From Falsiroseomonas sp. (GTDB lineage Bacteria; Pseudomonadota; Alphaproteobacteria; Acetobacterales; Acetobacteraceae): a stretch of 50,060 bases of DNA. Position numbers and translations under genes: made by a program. The DNA is taken from assembly GCF_030695085.1 (NCBI RefSeq), contig NZ_JAUYTS010000196.1:1-50060 (forward strand), given 5' to 3'. Below the pieces are notes generated by a model. That model was not told the origin of the DNA and searched no databases. It worked only from the letters and a program-made list of their open reading frames with translations. Within the stretch, counting starts at the first letter, position 1. Every line of letters starts with the position of its first letter. Shown here piece after piece: positions 8,449 to 17,060 of the stretch.

Positions 8449-9245
8449 GCCACTTCCTCGGCCACATCTTCCTCATCCTCGGCCTTACGGATGGTCTGTG
8501 ACCAATCCTCCTCGCCGTAGATGTCGGTCAGCGCCTGGGTCTGCAATTCCTCCGCCGGGCCGTCGAAGACGATGCGGCCGGCGCGGAGTCCCACGATGCG
8601 CTTGGCGAATTGCTGGGCGAGTGCCACGTCATGGATGTTGATGATCGCCGCAAGCCCGCGCTCGGTGCAGAGCTCGACGATCAGGCGCATGATCTGGCGG
8701 CTGGTCTTCGGATCCAGGCTGGCGGTGGGCTCGTCCACCAGCAGAAGTTTCGGGTCCTGCATCAGCGCACGCACGATGCCGACCCGCTGGCGCTGGCCGC
8801 CCGAAAGCGCATCCGCGCGCTTATCCGCCATGTGCGCCAAACCGACGCGGTCCAACAATCGAAAAGCTTCCTCGATGTCCTTGCGCGGAAAGCGGCGGAA
8901 CCATGAGGACCAGAAGCCGACATAGCCGAGCCGGCCCGACAGCACGTTCTCCATGACGGTCAGGCGCTCGACCAGGGCGTATTCCTGGAAGATCATGCCC
9001 ATCCGCCGCCGCGCCCGGCGCAGCGCGCCGGAGCCGAGCGCGGTGAGGTCTTCGCCATCCAGCATCACTCGCCCGGTGGTGGGCTCCACCAAGCGGTTGA
9101 CGCAGCGGATCAGCGTGGATTTGCCGGCACCCGAGGGGCCGATCAGCGCCATCACCTGCCCCGCCGGGATCAGCAGATCGACATTGTCGAGCGCGAGATC
9201 CCCGGTCGGGTAGCGCTTGGTCAGCCCCTCGATTTTCAGCAGCAC
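8445..9245 (-). CDS. phnC: Phosphonate-type ABC transporter ATP-binding protein PhnC
   Basis: A 266-residue ATPase with Walker [11 protein letters not shown]-loop [14 protein letters not shown], signature [16 protein letters not shown] and Walker [13 protein letters not shown]. The conserved switch His is in INIHDVALA. The frame opens at an ATG at 9281, but that codon lies 23 bases inside phnD and has no ribosome site. The GTG at 9245 is preferred: it follows the phnD stop, has GAGGA overlapping that stop about ten bases upstream, and gives the usual short N-terminus ([12 protein letters not shown]). It energises the PhnE pair encoded just downstream. The C-terminus carries an acidic tail (EDEEDVAEE). 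Confidence 0.9.
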   Translation of the reverse strand: MLLKIEGLTKRYPTGDLALDNVDLLIPAGQVMALIGPSGAGKSTLIRCVNRLVEPTTGRVMLDGEDLTALGSGALRRARRRMGMIFQEYALVERLTVMENVLSGRLGYVGFWSSWFRRFPRKDIEEAFRLLDRVGLAHMADKRADALSGGQRQRVGIVRALMQDPKLLLVDEPTASLDPKTSRQIMRLIVELCTERGLAAIINIHDVALAQQFAKRIVGLRAGRIVFDGPAEELQTQALTDIYGEEDWSQTIRKAEDEEDVAEEVA

Positions 9246-9258
9246 TGTATTTCTGTCC

Positions 9259-10254
9259 TCAGCGGCAGGCGTAGGAGACATCCATCGCAGCGTCGATCTG
9301 CCGCACCACGCCCCAATGCTCGCGGTAGGTGATCGGGATGAACTTCTCTGCCGGCGGCTCGCTCTTCGCGAATTCTGCCTGCAGCGCGGTGCCTTCCCAG
9401 TTGAAGTTGAAGAAGGCGCCGCGGATCTTCTCCGCCAAGGCCGGCGTCAGGTTGTGGGCGTGGCCGTAGCCGGTCGTCGGGAAGGATTCGCTGCGGTAGA
9501 TGTTGCGGATCTGGTCCTGCCGGACGACGTTGCGCGCCACCATGCGGGTCAGCACCGAATTGGCGATCGCCGCCGCGTCGTAGTCGCGGTTGGCGACGCC
9601 CAGGATCGAATTGTCGTGGCGGCCGGAGAAGGCTGCGGTGAAGTCGCGGCCGGCGCGCATGTTGAACTGGCTGGCGAGCAGGGCGGACGGCGCCTTGAAG
9701 CCGGAATTGGAGGTCTCCGCGGTGAAGGCGATGGTCCGGCCGCGCAGATCCTCGATCCGCTGCGCGGTGGAGGAGGCGGGGACGATGATCTCCATTTCGT
9801 AGCCGAAGGCACCGTTGTTGCTGGCCATCATGGCGAAGGGCACGAAGCCGGCGCAGTTCACGGCAAGCGGGTTGGATCCGGTGTTGAAGCCCGCGATGTG
9901 CAGGCGGCCGGCGCGCATCGCCTCGATCTGCGCGGCATTGGACTGCACCGTGAAGAACTGCACGCGCTTGCCGGTCTCACGCGCCAGATGGTCCATGAAG
10001 GGCTGCCAGACGGTGCGATAGACGGCCGGGTCCTCGACCGGGGTGTAGGCGAAGATCAGCGTCGCGGGGTCGACCAGCTCGCGCGGATTGGTCGGCGTAT
10101 CGGCCACCAGGTCCCCGTCACGGTCGCAGTAGCGGGCATCGAGCGTGCCGCGCGGGCAATCCTGGGCGGCGGCCTGGCGCGGCTGCCCGGCCAACAGGCC
10201 GAAGGCCAGGGCCGAGGTGGCCAGTACACTGGTTGCGAGAAGGCGGCGCAGCAT
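9259..10254 (-). CDS. phnD: Phosphonate-type ABC transporter substrate-binding protein PhnD
   Basis: A 331-residue periplasmic binding protein and first gene of the phnDCEE operon. A Sec signal peptide is clear (basic LRR, hydrophobic core, cleavage after QAAA-Q near residue 31). [23 protein letters not shown] is the typical PhnD N-terminal lobe, and [22 protein letters not shown] is the ligand-lobe signature with Ser/Thr residues that hold oxyanion groups. Five or so Cys are present ([11 protein letters not shown] near the mature N-terminus, CAGF, and YACR at the end), allowing disulfides. The operon promoter must lie in the 184-base gap shared with the divergent AI-2E gene; I could not recognise a PHO box there. 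Confidence 0.9.
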   Translation of the reverse strand: MLRRLLATSVLATSALAFGLLAGQPRQAAAQDCPRGTLDARYCDRDGDLVADTPTNPRELVDPATLIFAYTPVEDPAVYRTVWQPFMDHLARETGKRVQFFTVQSNAAQIEAMRAGRLHIAGFNTGSNPLAVNCAGFVPFAMMASNNGAFGYEMEIIVPASSTAQRIEDLRGRTIAFTAETSNSGFKAPSALLASQFNMRAGRDFTAAFSGRHDNSILGVANRDYDAAAIANSVLTRMVARNVVRQDQIRNIYRSESFPTTGYGHAHNLTPALAEKIRGAFFNFNWEGTALQAEFAKSEPPAEKFIPITYREHWGVVRQIDAAMDVSYACR

Positions 10255-10438
10255 GGCGAGAACTCCCTGTGGTCCAGAACCGGGTGCCTTCTATGGGACA
10301 CTCCTGGGCGTATCGACGTCAGATTTATGAAGATTGCCGGCGGGTGACACGGCCAGCAAGCTTTGTTTCGGGTGCTTCGTGATGCAACCCTTCCGCAGCC
10401 AGACCGCTTTTCCGGCCACGTTGGTGGAGGATGGCGGC

Positions 10439-11518
10439 ATGGAGCGGGGTATTTCAGGGCGGGCTGGCGGGGCGGGCGAGGTGGCCTTCCTGCGCCGGGT
10501 GCTGATCGTCGCGGCGGTGGTGGTCCTGGCGCTGCTGCTTTGGCAGGTGCGGATGGCGCTGCTGATTGCCTTCGCCGGGGTGGTGGTGGCGGTGTTGCTG
10601 CTGGCCGCGGCGCAACCGGCGGAGCGCTATCTGGGCCTGTCGCGAAGCTGGTCCCTGCTGCTGGTGGGGGTGCTGCTCGCGCTCGGCATCGGCCTGGCGG
10701 GCATGCTGGTCGGCAACGAGGTGGTGGCGCAGTTCGCCCAGCTCTGGAACCGCCTGCCGGAGGCGGTGGCGGCCTTCGAGGACCGCTTCCGGATCGCCTT
10801 GCCGGGGGTGGAGGAGGCGGTGGCCGGCGGCGCCGTCGATACCTCGATGCTCGGCACCCTGGCGGGTCACGCGGCGACGCTGGGCAGCCTGGTGATCGGC
10901 GCGGGCACGGCGCTGGTGGTGGCGGTGGTGGGCGGATTCTTCCTGGCGGTCGATCCCGGAATGTACCGGCGCGGCATCCTGAAGCTGCTGCCACGGTCGC
11001 AGCACATCGTGGCGGATGAGGCCCTGGTGGCAAGCGGCAATGCGCTGCGGCTCTGGCTCGGCGCGCAGTTCATCTCGATGGTCCTGGTCGGCGGGCTGGC
11101 CTGGCTTGGGACCTGGTTCCTCGGGCTGCCTTCGCCGCTGGCGCTCGGGTTGTTCGCGGGGCTGATGAACTTCGTCCCTCTGATCGGCGCCTTCGCCGGT
11201 GCGGTGCCGGCGCTGTTCCTGGCGCTGGCCGAGGGCGGCAATGCGGTGCTGTGGACCGGGCTGCTGTTCATCGCGATCCAGCAGCTTGAATCCAACATGA
11301 TCCTGCCGCTCGTCGAAAAGCACATGGTCAGCATGCCGCCGGCGCTGCTGCTGTTTTCCGTGGTCGGCGTCGGGCTGCTGTTCGGTGTGCCGGGCATCAT
11401 CCTGGCGGCGCCGATTACCGTCGTGGCCTTCGTGCTGGTGAAGAAGCTGTATGTCCGCGAGACGCTGGGCCAACCGACGGAGGTGCCGGGCGAGCAGGAA
11501 GATGCAGAAGGAAAATGA
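10439..11518 (+). CDS. AI-2E family transporter (PerM/TqsA-like)
   Basis: A 359-residue polytopic membrane protein of the AI-2 exporter (DUF20, PerM/YhhT) family. Hydrophobic segments pair as in the family: two at the start (VLIVAAVVVLALLLWQV), a soluble domain around residues 90-150, and a C-terminal bundle with the family motifs GLPSPLALGLFAGLMNFVPLIGAFAG and QQLESNMILPLV. Proteins in this family export quorum-sensing AI-2 or act as ion antiporters, so the name is only a family label. The frame is open further upstream (from 10334), but the ATG at 10439 has GGAGG eight bases upstream. It is divergent from phnD and followed by 206 bases without a gene. Confidence 0.85.
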   Translation: MERGISGRAGGAGEVAFLRRVLIVAAVVVLALLLWQVRMALLIAFAGVVVAVLLLAAAQPAERYLGLSRSWSLLLVGVLLALGIGLAGMLVGNEVVAQFAQLWNRLPEAVAAFEDRFRIALPGVEEAVAGGAVDTSMLGTLAGHAATLGSLVIGAGTALVVAVVGGFFLAVDPGMYRRGILKLLPRSQHIVADEALVASGNALRLWLGAQFISMVLVGGLAWLGTWFLGLPSPLALGLFAGLMNFVPLIGAFAGAVPALFLALAEGGNAVLWTGLLFIAIQQLESNMILPLVEKHMVSMPPALLLFSVVGVGLLFGVPGIILAAPITVVAFVLVKKLYVRETLGQPTEVPGEQEDAEGK

Positions 11519-11724
11519 CAAACCGCGGTAATTACGGCAAAAATAGGTCCTTGGGGAGGCGGAAAGGGATCGAACGCCCGGCCGGTTCATGTGTTCTTTC
11601 TCACAGCCGGACAGCAATCCTTGAAAGTGCTGCAGTACATCATACCCCCGCTGATTAAATACTGTCCGGAGGCGGTACGGGGTAGGTCGACATGCAGCAC
11701 ATCTTCCAACTGGAGGCCAGCCTC

Positions 11725-12252
11725 ATGAAGAACATCCTGAACACCACCGCCCTTGCCGCCACCCTGGTTCTCGGCGGCTACGGCGTCGCATTCGCCCAGG
11801 GCAGCGGCACGGCACCGCATGCCACCGGTATGGGCCAGCAGGGCAGCGGCATGACCCAGCCGGGCGCGCAGACCCAGGGGAGCGCCGGCGCCACCCAGGC
11901 AACGCGCATGAACGAGGAGCAGATCCGCACCCTGCTCGGCGCCCGCGGCTATTCCGATTTCGAGAACATGGAGCGTGACGGCGACACCTTCCGCATCGCC
12001 TCCGCCGAGCGCTACGGCAAGGAGGTCGAGGATCTCCGCGTCGATGCCCGCACCGGTCGCGTGCAGGACGAGGCGCGGCTGACCGAGGACCAGGCCAGGA
12101 AGCTGCTCGAGAGTCGCGGCTATTCCGAGATCAGCGACGTGAGCCGCGATGACGACACGATCACGGCCAAGGCGAAGCAGAACGACCGCGAGGTTCGCCT
12201 GCGCATCGATGCCGAGACCGGCGTGGTGACGCAGCAGATGGCCAGCAACTGA
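11725..12252 (+). CDS. Secreted protein with two PepSY-like repeats
   Basis: A 175-residue exported protein. It has a signal peptide (MKNIL, then a hydrophobic core, cleavage near FAQ-G at residue 25), a Gly/Gln/Thr-rich linker to about residue 60, and two similar repeats of about 50 residues: MNEEQIRTLLGARGYSDFENMERDG... and LTEDQARKLLESRGYSEISDVSRDD.... Each ends in a strand of the form RxDAxTGxV, as in PepSY domains. Such domains are thought to bind or inhibit envelope proteases. The start at 11725 is chosen for its GGAGG eight bases upstream and for beginning exactly at the signal peptide. It heads a run of small envelope or stress genes. Confidence 0.75.
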   Translation: MKNILNTTALAATLVLGGYGVAFAQGSGTAPHATGMGQQGSGMTQPGAQTQGSAGATQATRMNEEQIRTLLGARGYSDFENMERDGDTFRIASAERYGKEVEDLRVDARTGRVQDEARLTEDQARKLLESRGYSEISDVSRDDDTITAKAKQNDREVRLRIDAETGVVTQQMASN

Positions 12253-12310
12253 GCCGCGGCACGCGCAACCCGCTGCGCAACTGAAGCGGGCGGGAGCCGT
12301 TAATCAGACA

Positions 12311-12340
12311 GGCGCCCTTCGAAATCCATCGAAGGGCGCC
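12311..12340 (+). other. Perfect 12-bp inverted repeat upstream of csbD
   Basis: GGCGCCCTTCGA and TCGAAGGGCGCC flank a six-base loop with no mismatch. It sits 58 bases after the PepSY-like gene and 24 bases before the CsbD start, just upstream of that gene's ribosome site. There is no T-run, so it could be a processing or stabilising hairpin in a shared transcript, or a terminator without a T tract. Confidence 0.7.
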
Positions 12341-12364
12341 ACCATATCGGAAGGAACCGACAGG

Positions 12365-12544
12365 ATGGACAAGGATCGCATCGCAGGCGCCGGCAAGCAG
12401 GCCAAGGGCTCCGTGAAGGAAGGCGTCGGCAAGATGACCGGCGACACCTCCATGCAGGTTGAGGGCAAGGCCGACAAGGCGGAGGGCAAGGTCCAGAACG
12501 CGGTCGGCGGCGCCAAGGACAAGGCCCGCGAAGCCAGCGACTGA
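12365..12544 (+). CDS. CsbD family stress-response protein
   Basis: A 59-residue, very hydrophilic, Lys/Gly/Ala-rich protein: MDKDRIAGAGKQAKGSVKEG, then a second KADKAEGKVQNAVGGAKDKA block. This two-block pattern is typical of CsbD proteins, which are abundant under general stress in many bacteria and have no known biochemical role. A ribosome site (GGAAGGAA) lies about ten bases upstream. It sits between two exported proteins of the same small-gene group and directly behind a strong inverted repeat. Confidence 0.9.
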   Translation: MDKDRIAGAGKQAKGSVKEGVGKMTGDTSMQVEGKADKAEGKVQNAVGGAKDKAREASD

Positions 12545-12632
12545 ACCAGACAGCCACCGGACCATTGCCGCGCCGCGCCGGCGAGCATTCGCTCGCGGCG
12601 CGGCGTGCTGCGTTGAACAAAAGGAGGATAGG

Positions 12633-13598
12633 ATGGCCCAGGATTTGGTTTCAGCCCGGCCGAGCCTGCTCACGACGACGGCGGCCGCTGCGGTTCTCGC
12701 CTTCGCATTCGCCGGCGGCGCCCAGGGGCAGGGCGTGCCGGTCCCGGCATCACCGTCCCCCGCCTCACAGGCCCCCGCCGCACAAGCCCCCGCTGGACAA
12801 GCCCCCGCCGCACAAGCCCCTGCTGGACAAGCCCCCGCTGGACAGGTTCCGGCGCCCCAGTCCGCGGAGCAGCCCCGCGCCATGCCTGGCTCACTGGCCG
12901 AGGCGGAGCAGGAACTGCGTGTCGCGCATCAGCAGATGGGCACGGCGCAACAGGATATTTCGCCGCAGGCGCTTGAACGCGCACGCCTGGCGCTGGAGGG
13001 CATCAGCCGCAGCGTCGATCTGGCAGCGCCGGAACGCATGACGCAGGGCGCGACCCAGGCGCTGCAGCAAAGGGTGGATCAGGCGCGGCAGCTTCTCGCC
13101 GCTGAATCGCCCAACGCGTTGCAGGCGCGCCTCGCCATCGACGAGGTGCTGGCCGCACTGCCGCCTGTCCTGGCCGCGGTGCAGGAAGGCGCGCCGGCGA
13201 CAGGCGCCAACGCCACCATGGCGCCGGGCCAGTCGGGTGGCATGGGCCAGCAGGCGGCAGCGCGCGCACCAGGTGGTGTGGAGCTGTCGCGCGCGACGCA
13301 TCTGGTGGGCACCAACGTCGTCTCCAGCACCGGCCGCGACGCGGGTGAGATCGAGAACCTGCTGATCGACAGCGGCGGGCAGGTCCGTGCCGCCGTCGTG
13401 CAGTGGGGCGGGTTCCTGGGCATCGGCGCACGCCGTGCCGTGGTGCCGATCGACCAGATCACCTTCGGCGCGACAAATGAGCGCGCGCAGATGGATCTGA
13501 CGCGGGACCAGCTCGAGCAACTGCCGCGCTACGACGCCGGCAACCTCGAGGAGTTTGGCCGTGCCGAGGGCTGGGGCGCGTTGCGCACCTATCGCTGA
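12633..13598 (+). CDS. Exported PRC-barrel domain protein with QAPA(A/G) repeats
   Basis: A 321-residue protein. The N-terminus has a hydrophobic export segment (TTTAAAAVLAFAFAGGAQGQG). Residues 46-70 are five QAPAA/QAPAG repeats. Residues 88-195 look helical, with regular heptad-like Leu/Ala (LAEAEQELRVAHQQM, ALEGISRSVDL). A PRC-barrel domain fills the C-terminus: LVGTNVVSSTGRDAGEIENLLID followed by VVQWGGFLGIGARRAVVPIDQI. PRC barrels are adaptor folds. AAGGAGG lies five bases before the ATG at 12633, which decides this start although the frame opens earlier. The combination with CsbD and PepSY neighbours suggests an envelope-stress group. Confidence 0.8.
   Translation: MAQDLVSARPSLLTTTAAAAVLAFAFAGGAQGQGVPVPASPSPASQAPAAQAPAGQAPAAQAPAGQAPAGQVPAPQSAEQPRAMPGSLAEAEQELRVAHQQMGTAQQDISPQALERARLALEGISRSVDLAAPERMTQGATQALQQRVDQARQLLAAESPNALQARLAIDEVLAALPPVLAAVQEGAPATGANATMAPGQSGGMGQQAAARAPGGVELSRATHLVGTNVVSSTGRDAGEIENLLIDSGGQVRAAVVQWGGFLGIGARRAVVPIDQITFGATNERAQMDLTRDQLEQLPRYDAGNLEEFGRAEGWGALRTYR
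12768..12842 (+). repeat. Five tandem 15-bp units encoding QAPA(A/G)
   Basis: Five consecutive 15-base units of the form CA(A/G)GCCCC(C/T)GC(C/T)G(C/G)A occupy 12768-12842 inside the PRC-barrel gene. They encode a Pro/Ala linker between the export segment and the helical domain. Near-identical units suggest copy number can change by slippage. Confidence 0.85.
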
Positions 13599-13673
13599 GC
13601 GTAATCCGCGGCGGGCGGGCAACCAGCGCAAGCCTCAGGCGCTGATAGGGGCATGCACAGAAGGATGCCCCGC

Positions 13674-14039
13674 ATGACCCGATCCCTCATTGTCCCGGCC
13701 CTGACTGGCTTCCTGGCACTGGGTCTCGTTGCCTGCGACGACACCACCACCACCTCGGAGACCCCGGCCGGGGCGACGGACACACGCACCGGCCAGTCCG
13801 GCGGCACCGCCGCCCCCACCGCCGCGGGCACCGGGACGACGGATAGCGCGACGATGAGCGCGCCCGGCGCCAGCGGAACCGCGCCGATCGGCGCCGCGAC
13901 GCCACTGCCGCCCGGCACCGGCACGGCGACCGGCGTGACAACCACGCCGGGCCTGGATCCGGCCGCGCCGGGTGGCACCGCGACCGGCAGCCCCGGGGCG
14001 GGCATGGGCGGCGACAGCGGCGGCGGCCCGCCGCGCTGA
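13674..14039 (+). CDS. Small Thr/Gly/Pro-rich lipoprotein
   Basis: A 121-residue predicted lipoprotein. After MTRSLIVP comes a hydrophobic core and a lipobox ending LGLVAC, so Cys19 would be lipidated; the Asp residues that follow (CDD) are an inner-membrane retention signal in enterobacteria, though that rule may not hold here. The rest is low-complexity Thr, Gly, Ala and Pro without a recognisable domain. Three in-frame ATGs exist (13653, 13665, 13674); the last has AGAAGG nine bases upstream and starts right at the signal sequence. No function can be assigned. Confidence 0.65.
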   Translation: MTRSLIVPALTGFLALGLVACDDTTTTSETPAGATDTRTGQSGGTAAPTAAGTGTTDSATMSAPGASGTAPIGAATPLPPGTGTATGVTTTPGLDPAAPGGTATGSPGAGMGGDSGGGPPR

Positions 14040-14181
14040 TCGCTCCGAGTCACGGAGCCCGGTCACGGATTGATGGCCGGGCTTGGCGGGTGGCCCGGAT
14101 TCGACCCGCTAGGCGATCCGCCGGGTCTCCTCGACGACACAGGATGTCGGCCGGGCAGCGGGGGGGCAATGGCGGTGCGCT

Positions 14182-15402
14182 TCAGGCCCGCAGCAGCCCC
14201 CCCTCCGGTGCCACCGCAGCGCTGCCCGGGAAGGCGGCGTCGACCGCGTTCTCCGGCAGGCGCAGATGGTCGCGCAGCAGGGCCTTGGCCAATCCGCGCA
14301 GGTCACGCGTCGGCTGTAGATCCCGGTTCTCGAACAGCGCGTCGCGCTTCAGGCCGGGCCAGTTTGCCAGGACCCGGCCGCCCTGCACGGCGCCGCCGGC
14401 CAGGAAGGCGGCCCCGCCCGTCCCATGGTCCGTCCCGAGATTGCCATTGGCGCGCGCGGTCCGGCCGAATTCCGTGATTGCCAGCACCGCGGTGCGCGAC
14501 CAGGCCTCCCCCAGCTGCACACGCAGCGCGGCGATGCCGCGATCGAGTTGCACCAGCACCGGGTCGATGCGCTGGGCCTGGCCCGCATGCGTGTCCCAGC
14601 CGCCGAGTTCCAGCGCCGCCACGCGCGGCCCATCCACGCGCGCCAGCATCCGCCCGGCCGCATGCGCCAGCCGGGTGAAGCCGCCCTGGTTGCCCGGGAT
14701 CGGCGCGCCGGCGGACAGCGCGCCGGTCGCGTAGCCGCGGCCGCGCATGCCCTCCGTCACGCTGGGGCCGATCACCGGGTCCGCATGCAGCAGATCCGCC
14801 ATCCGGGCATAGAGGTCGGGTTCCGGCCGTGTCGCGCGCGGTGGCGCCCACATGCCGACCGGCGCCTCGCCGCGCATCAGCAGCGGCAGGTCGAGGCCGA
14901 GCGCCAGGCCGGTGCGAGCGGGCTGGCCGGCGGATTCCGGAATGTGGGTCAGCGCGCGGTTCAGCCAGCCGGATTCCAGCCGCTGCTCGCCGCCGCCCTC
15001 CATCAGATCCTGCCCGTCGAAATGGCTGCGGGTGCGGTAGGGGCCGGCCACGGCATGCACCGGCAGCAACTCGCCGCGCGCATACAGGGCGTGCAACTCG
15101 GTGAGCTTCGGATGCAGGCCGAAGCTGCCGCCAAGGTCCAGCACGCCGCCTTCCGCGCCCGGCTCCGCCAGCGCCAGCGCGCCGCGCAGCGTGGCGTAAT
15201 CCGGGTCGCCATAGGGCACCACGGCATGCAGCCCATCCATGGCGCCGCGCAGCAGGATCACCACCAGGCGCCGGTCCATGATCTGCGCGGCGGGCGCGGC
15301 CACATCCGCCACCGCCAGGCGGGCGGGGCCGGCGGCGGCAAGGGCGGTCAGCCCGAGCAGGACGCCGCGGCGGCCGATGCGCGGCAAATGGGTCTGGCTC
15401 AT
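14182..15402 (-). CDS. DUF1501 domain protein
   Basis: A 406-residue protein with an N-terminal twin-arginine-like signal (IGRRGVLLGLTALAAAG), so it is probably exported folded. Family motifs are visible: LVVILLRGAMDGLHAVVPYGDPDY, SHFDGQDLMEGG, and the C-terminal ITEFGRTARANGNLGTDHGTGGAAF, which resembles the metal-binding end of alkaline-phosphatase/sulfatase-like enzymes. Function is not established. Its ATG overlaps the stop of the upstream DUF1800 gene (ATGA). The two families occur side by side in many bacteria and probably act together in the periplasm. Confidence 0.9.
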   Translation of the reverse strand: MSQTHLPRIGRRGVLLGLTALAAAGPARLAVADVAAPAAQIMDRRLVVILLRGAMDGLHAVVPYGDPDYATLRGALALAEPGAEGGVLDLGGSFGLHPKLTELHALYARGELLPVHAVAGPYRTRSHFDGQDLMEGGGEQRLESGWLNRALTHIPESAGQPARTGLALGLDLPLLMRGEAPVGMWAPPRATRPEPDLYARMADLLHADPVIGPSVTEGMRGRGYATGALSAGAPIPGNQGGFTRLAHAAGRMLARVDGPRVAALELGGWDTHAGQAQRIDPVLVQLDRGIAALRVQLGEAWSRTAVLAITEFGRTARANGNLGTDHGTGGAAFLAGGAVQGGRVLANWPGLKRDALFENRDLQPTRDLRGLAKALLRDHLRLPENAVDAAFPGSAAVAPEGGLLRA

Positions 15403-16706
15403 CGGCGTTGCATCTCCGGGCTGGCGAAGACCAGCGTGATGGCATCCCGCGTGCTGCCGGCGCGGCCGACCGCAATGCGCGTTTCCTCCCGCGCCAGCGG
15501 GCCCAGCGCCGTCTCCAGCACCTGTCGCGGGTCCAGCCGCGCATGGCGGCCGGCGGTCTCATAGGCGATGTCCAGGCGCTGCATCATCGGCTCCGGCGCC
15601 GCCCATCCGGCAGCGATGTCCGGCCAGCCATTCGGCTGCGGCGCGTTCCACAGCGGCTGGCCGAGCGCGGACAGCGCGCCGAGCACCGGGCCGGGATCGG
15701 TGGCGCCGGCGGCGCGGTGCATCGCCACCACATAATCCAGCGGCGCGCGCAGCTTGGTCAGCGGCGGGCCCCAGGCCCCGGGCAGGCGGACCAGGGCGCG
15801 GGCGGCCTCGCCCAGATCGCCCTGCGTGTCCCGCAGCACGCCCTCGATCCGCGCCACGGCATCCGGCGGCGGCGTATCGGCGACGAAATGGCGCACCAGC
15901 CGCCCGGCGAGGAAGCGATGCGTGGCGGGATGGGCGGCGAGGTCGCGCAAAGCCGCCTCATAGGCCTCCGGCCCCTCCGCATAGTGTTTGCCGAGCAGGG
16001 TCTTGGCACCGGGTTCGTGGTTGCCGGGGCGGAAGACCAGGTCGAAGGGCGGGCGCAGGCGCTCCACCCCCCAGCCGGTCATGATCCGCGCGAATTCCGT
16101 CACATCCGCCTGGCTGTATCCGGCGGCGGGGGAGACGCTGTGCAGTTCCAGGATTTCGCGTGCCAGGTTTTCGTTCAGCCCACGGCCGCTGCGCTTGCCG
16201 AAGTTGCTGTTCGGCCCGACCGAGGCGACCTGGTCGAGGTAGAACAGCATGGCGGGCGCCCTGGAGGCGGCGACCAGCATGTCCACGAAGCGGCCTGTGA
16301 CGTGCGGGCGGATCGCCTGGCGCAGGAAATGCGGAAAACCCGTGGTCATGCCGAAGCCGCCGCGTTCGGCGACGGTGAAGTGGTTCAGCCAGAAGTTCGT
16401 CAGCCGGTCGTGGAAGGGCGCATCGCTGGTCAGCAGGTGGCGCACCCAGGCCTGCTGCTCGGCGCGGAACATCTGCGTCGGCACGCTGGCCTGGCCGGCG
16501 GGCGGTGGCGTTGCGTCATGCGCGATCCAGGCGGAGTAGCCTTCCTCCAGCGAGGCCGGCGCATCCCGCCCGGGGGGCGGCGGCAAGGGCGGGGGCGCGG
16601 CGCGGGTCTGCTGGTCGAGCCAGGCAACCGGGTCCTCCGGCAGCGGCGCTTCGGGGCGCGGTGCCGTGCCGAAGCGGACCGCCGCGATCTGGGGGCGTGT
16701 GTCCAT
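15399..16706 (-). CDS. DUF1800 domain protein
   Basis: A 435-residue protein of the DUF1800 family. Recognisable blocks are RLTNFWLNHFTVAERG, LNENLAREILELHSVSPAAGYSQADVTEFARIMTGW and a C-terminal LDYVVAMHRA...LGQPLWNAPQPNGWPD. No clear signal peptide is visible. It is transcribed first, with the DUF1501 gene overlapping its stop. Nothing in the sequence gives a substrate. Confidence 0.9.
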   Translation of the reverse strand: MDTRPQIAAVRFGTAPRPEAPLPEDPVAWLDQQTRAAPPPLPPPPGRDAPASLEEGYSAWIAHDATPPPAGQASVPTQMFRAEQQAWVRHLLTSDAPFHDRLTNFWLNHFTVAERGGFGMTTGFPHFLRQAIRPHVTGRFVDMLVAASRAPAMLFYLDQVASVGPNSNFGKRSGRGLNENLAREILELHSVSPAAGYSQADVTEFARIMTGWGVERLRPPFDLVFRPGNHEPGAKTLLGKHYAEGPEAYEAALRDLAAHPATHRFLAGRLVRHFVADTPPPDAVARIEGVLRDTQGDLGEAARALVRLPGAWGPPLTKLRAPLDYVVAMHRAAGATDPGPVLGALSALGQPLWNAPQPNGWPDIAAGWAAPEPMMQRLDIAYETAGRHARLDPRQVLETALGPLAREETRIAVGRAGSTRDAITLVFASPEMQRR

Positions 16707-16793
16707 GGCGGGATCACACAGGCCAATTGTGGCCCAATTCGTGCCGGCGATTTGACGTGTGCGTGAGAGCGCCGTGGCCGCGGATGAGCCGCG

Positions 16794-17057
16794 CTAGCCG
16801 CCGCTCATCGCCGTCATCACCAGCATCTCCGCCCCCGGCCGCAGCGGGGCGTGCAGCGTCGCAGGCTCCCCATCGACAAAGATGCGGAGGTGGCGGCGGA
16901 TGGCGGGGGTCGAATCACAGATGCGGTCCGCCATGCCGGGCCAGCGCGCCTCCAGCCCGGCAATCGCCTGCGCCACGCTGGTGGCCTCCAGATCGACCTG
17001 CCGTGGCGCGCCGGGAAACAGGCGCGCCAGGGCGGCCGGCAGCAGCACCCGCTCCAC
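16794..17057 (-). CDS. MoaD/ThiS family small sulfur-carrier-like protein
   Basis: An 87-residue beta-grasp protein. The pattern (short N-terminal strand, VAQAIAGLEARWPGMADRIC helix, RIFVDGEPATLHAPLRPGAEMLVMTAMSGG) fits MoaD/ThiS, and it ends in Gly-Gly, the residue pair that is activated and thiolated in this family. The E1-like activating enzyme (MoeB/ThiF) and the other biosynthetic partners are absent from the window. It lies three bases after the BNR-repeat gene, a pairing seen in many actinobacterial and proteobacterial genomes, so it may serve a pathway other than molybdopterin or thiamine. Confidence 0.8.
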   Translation of the reverse strand: MERVLLPAALARLFPGAPRQVDLEATSVAQAIAGLEARWPGMADRICDSTPAIRRHLRIFVDGEPATLHAPLRPGAEMLVMTAMSGG

Positions 17058-17060
17058 GGC

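Noticed and set aside
10255..10438. PHO box in front of the phn operon
   Set aside because: No convincing pair of PHO half-sites with the proper spacing could be found by eye.
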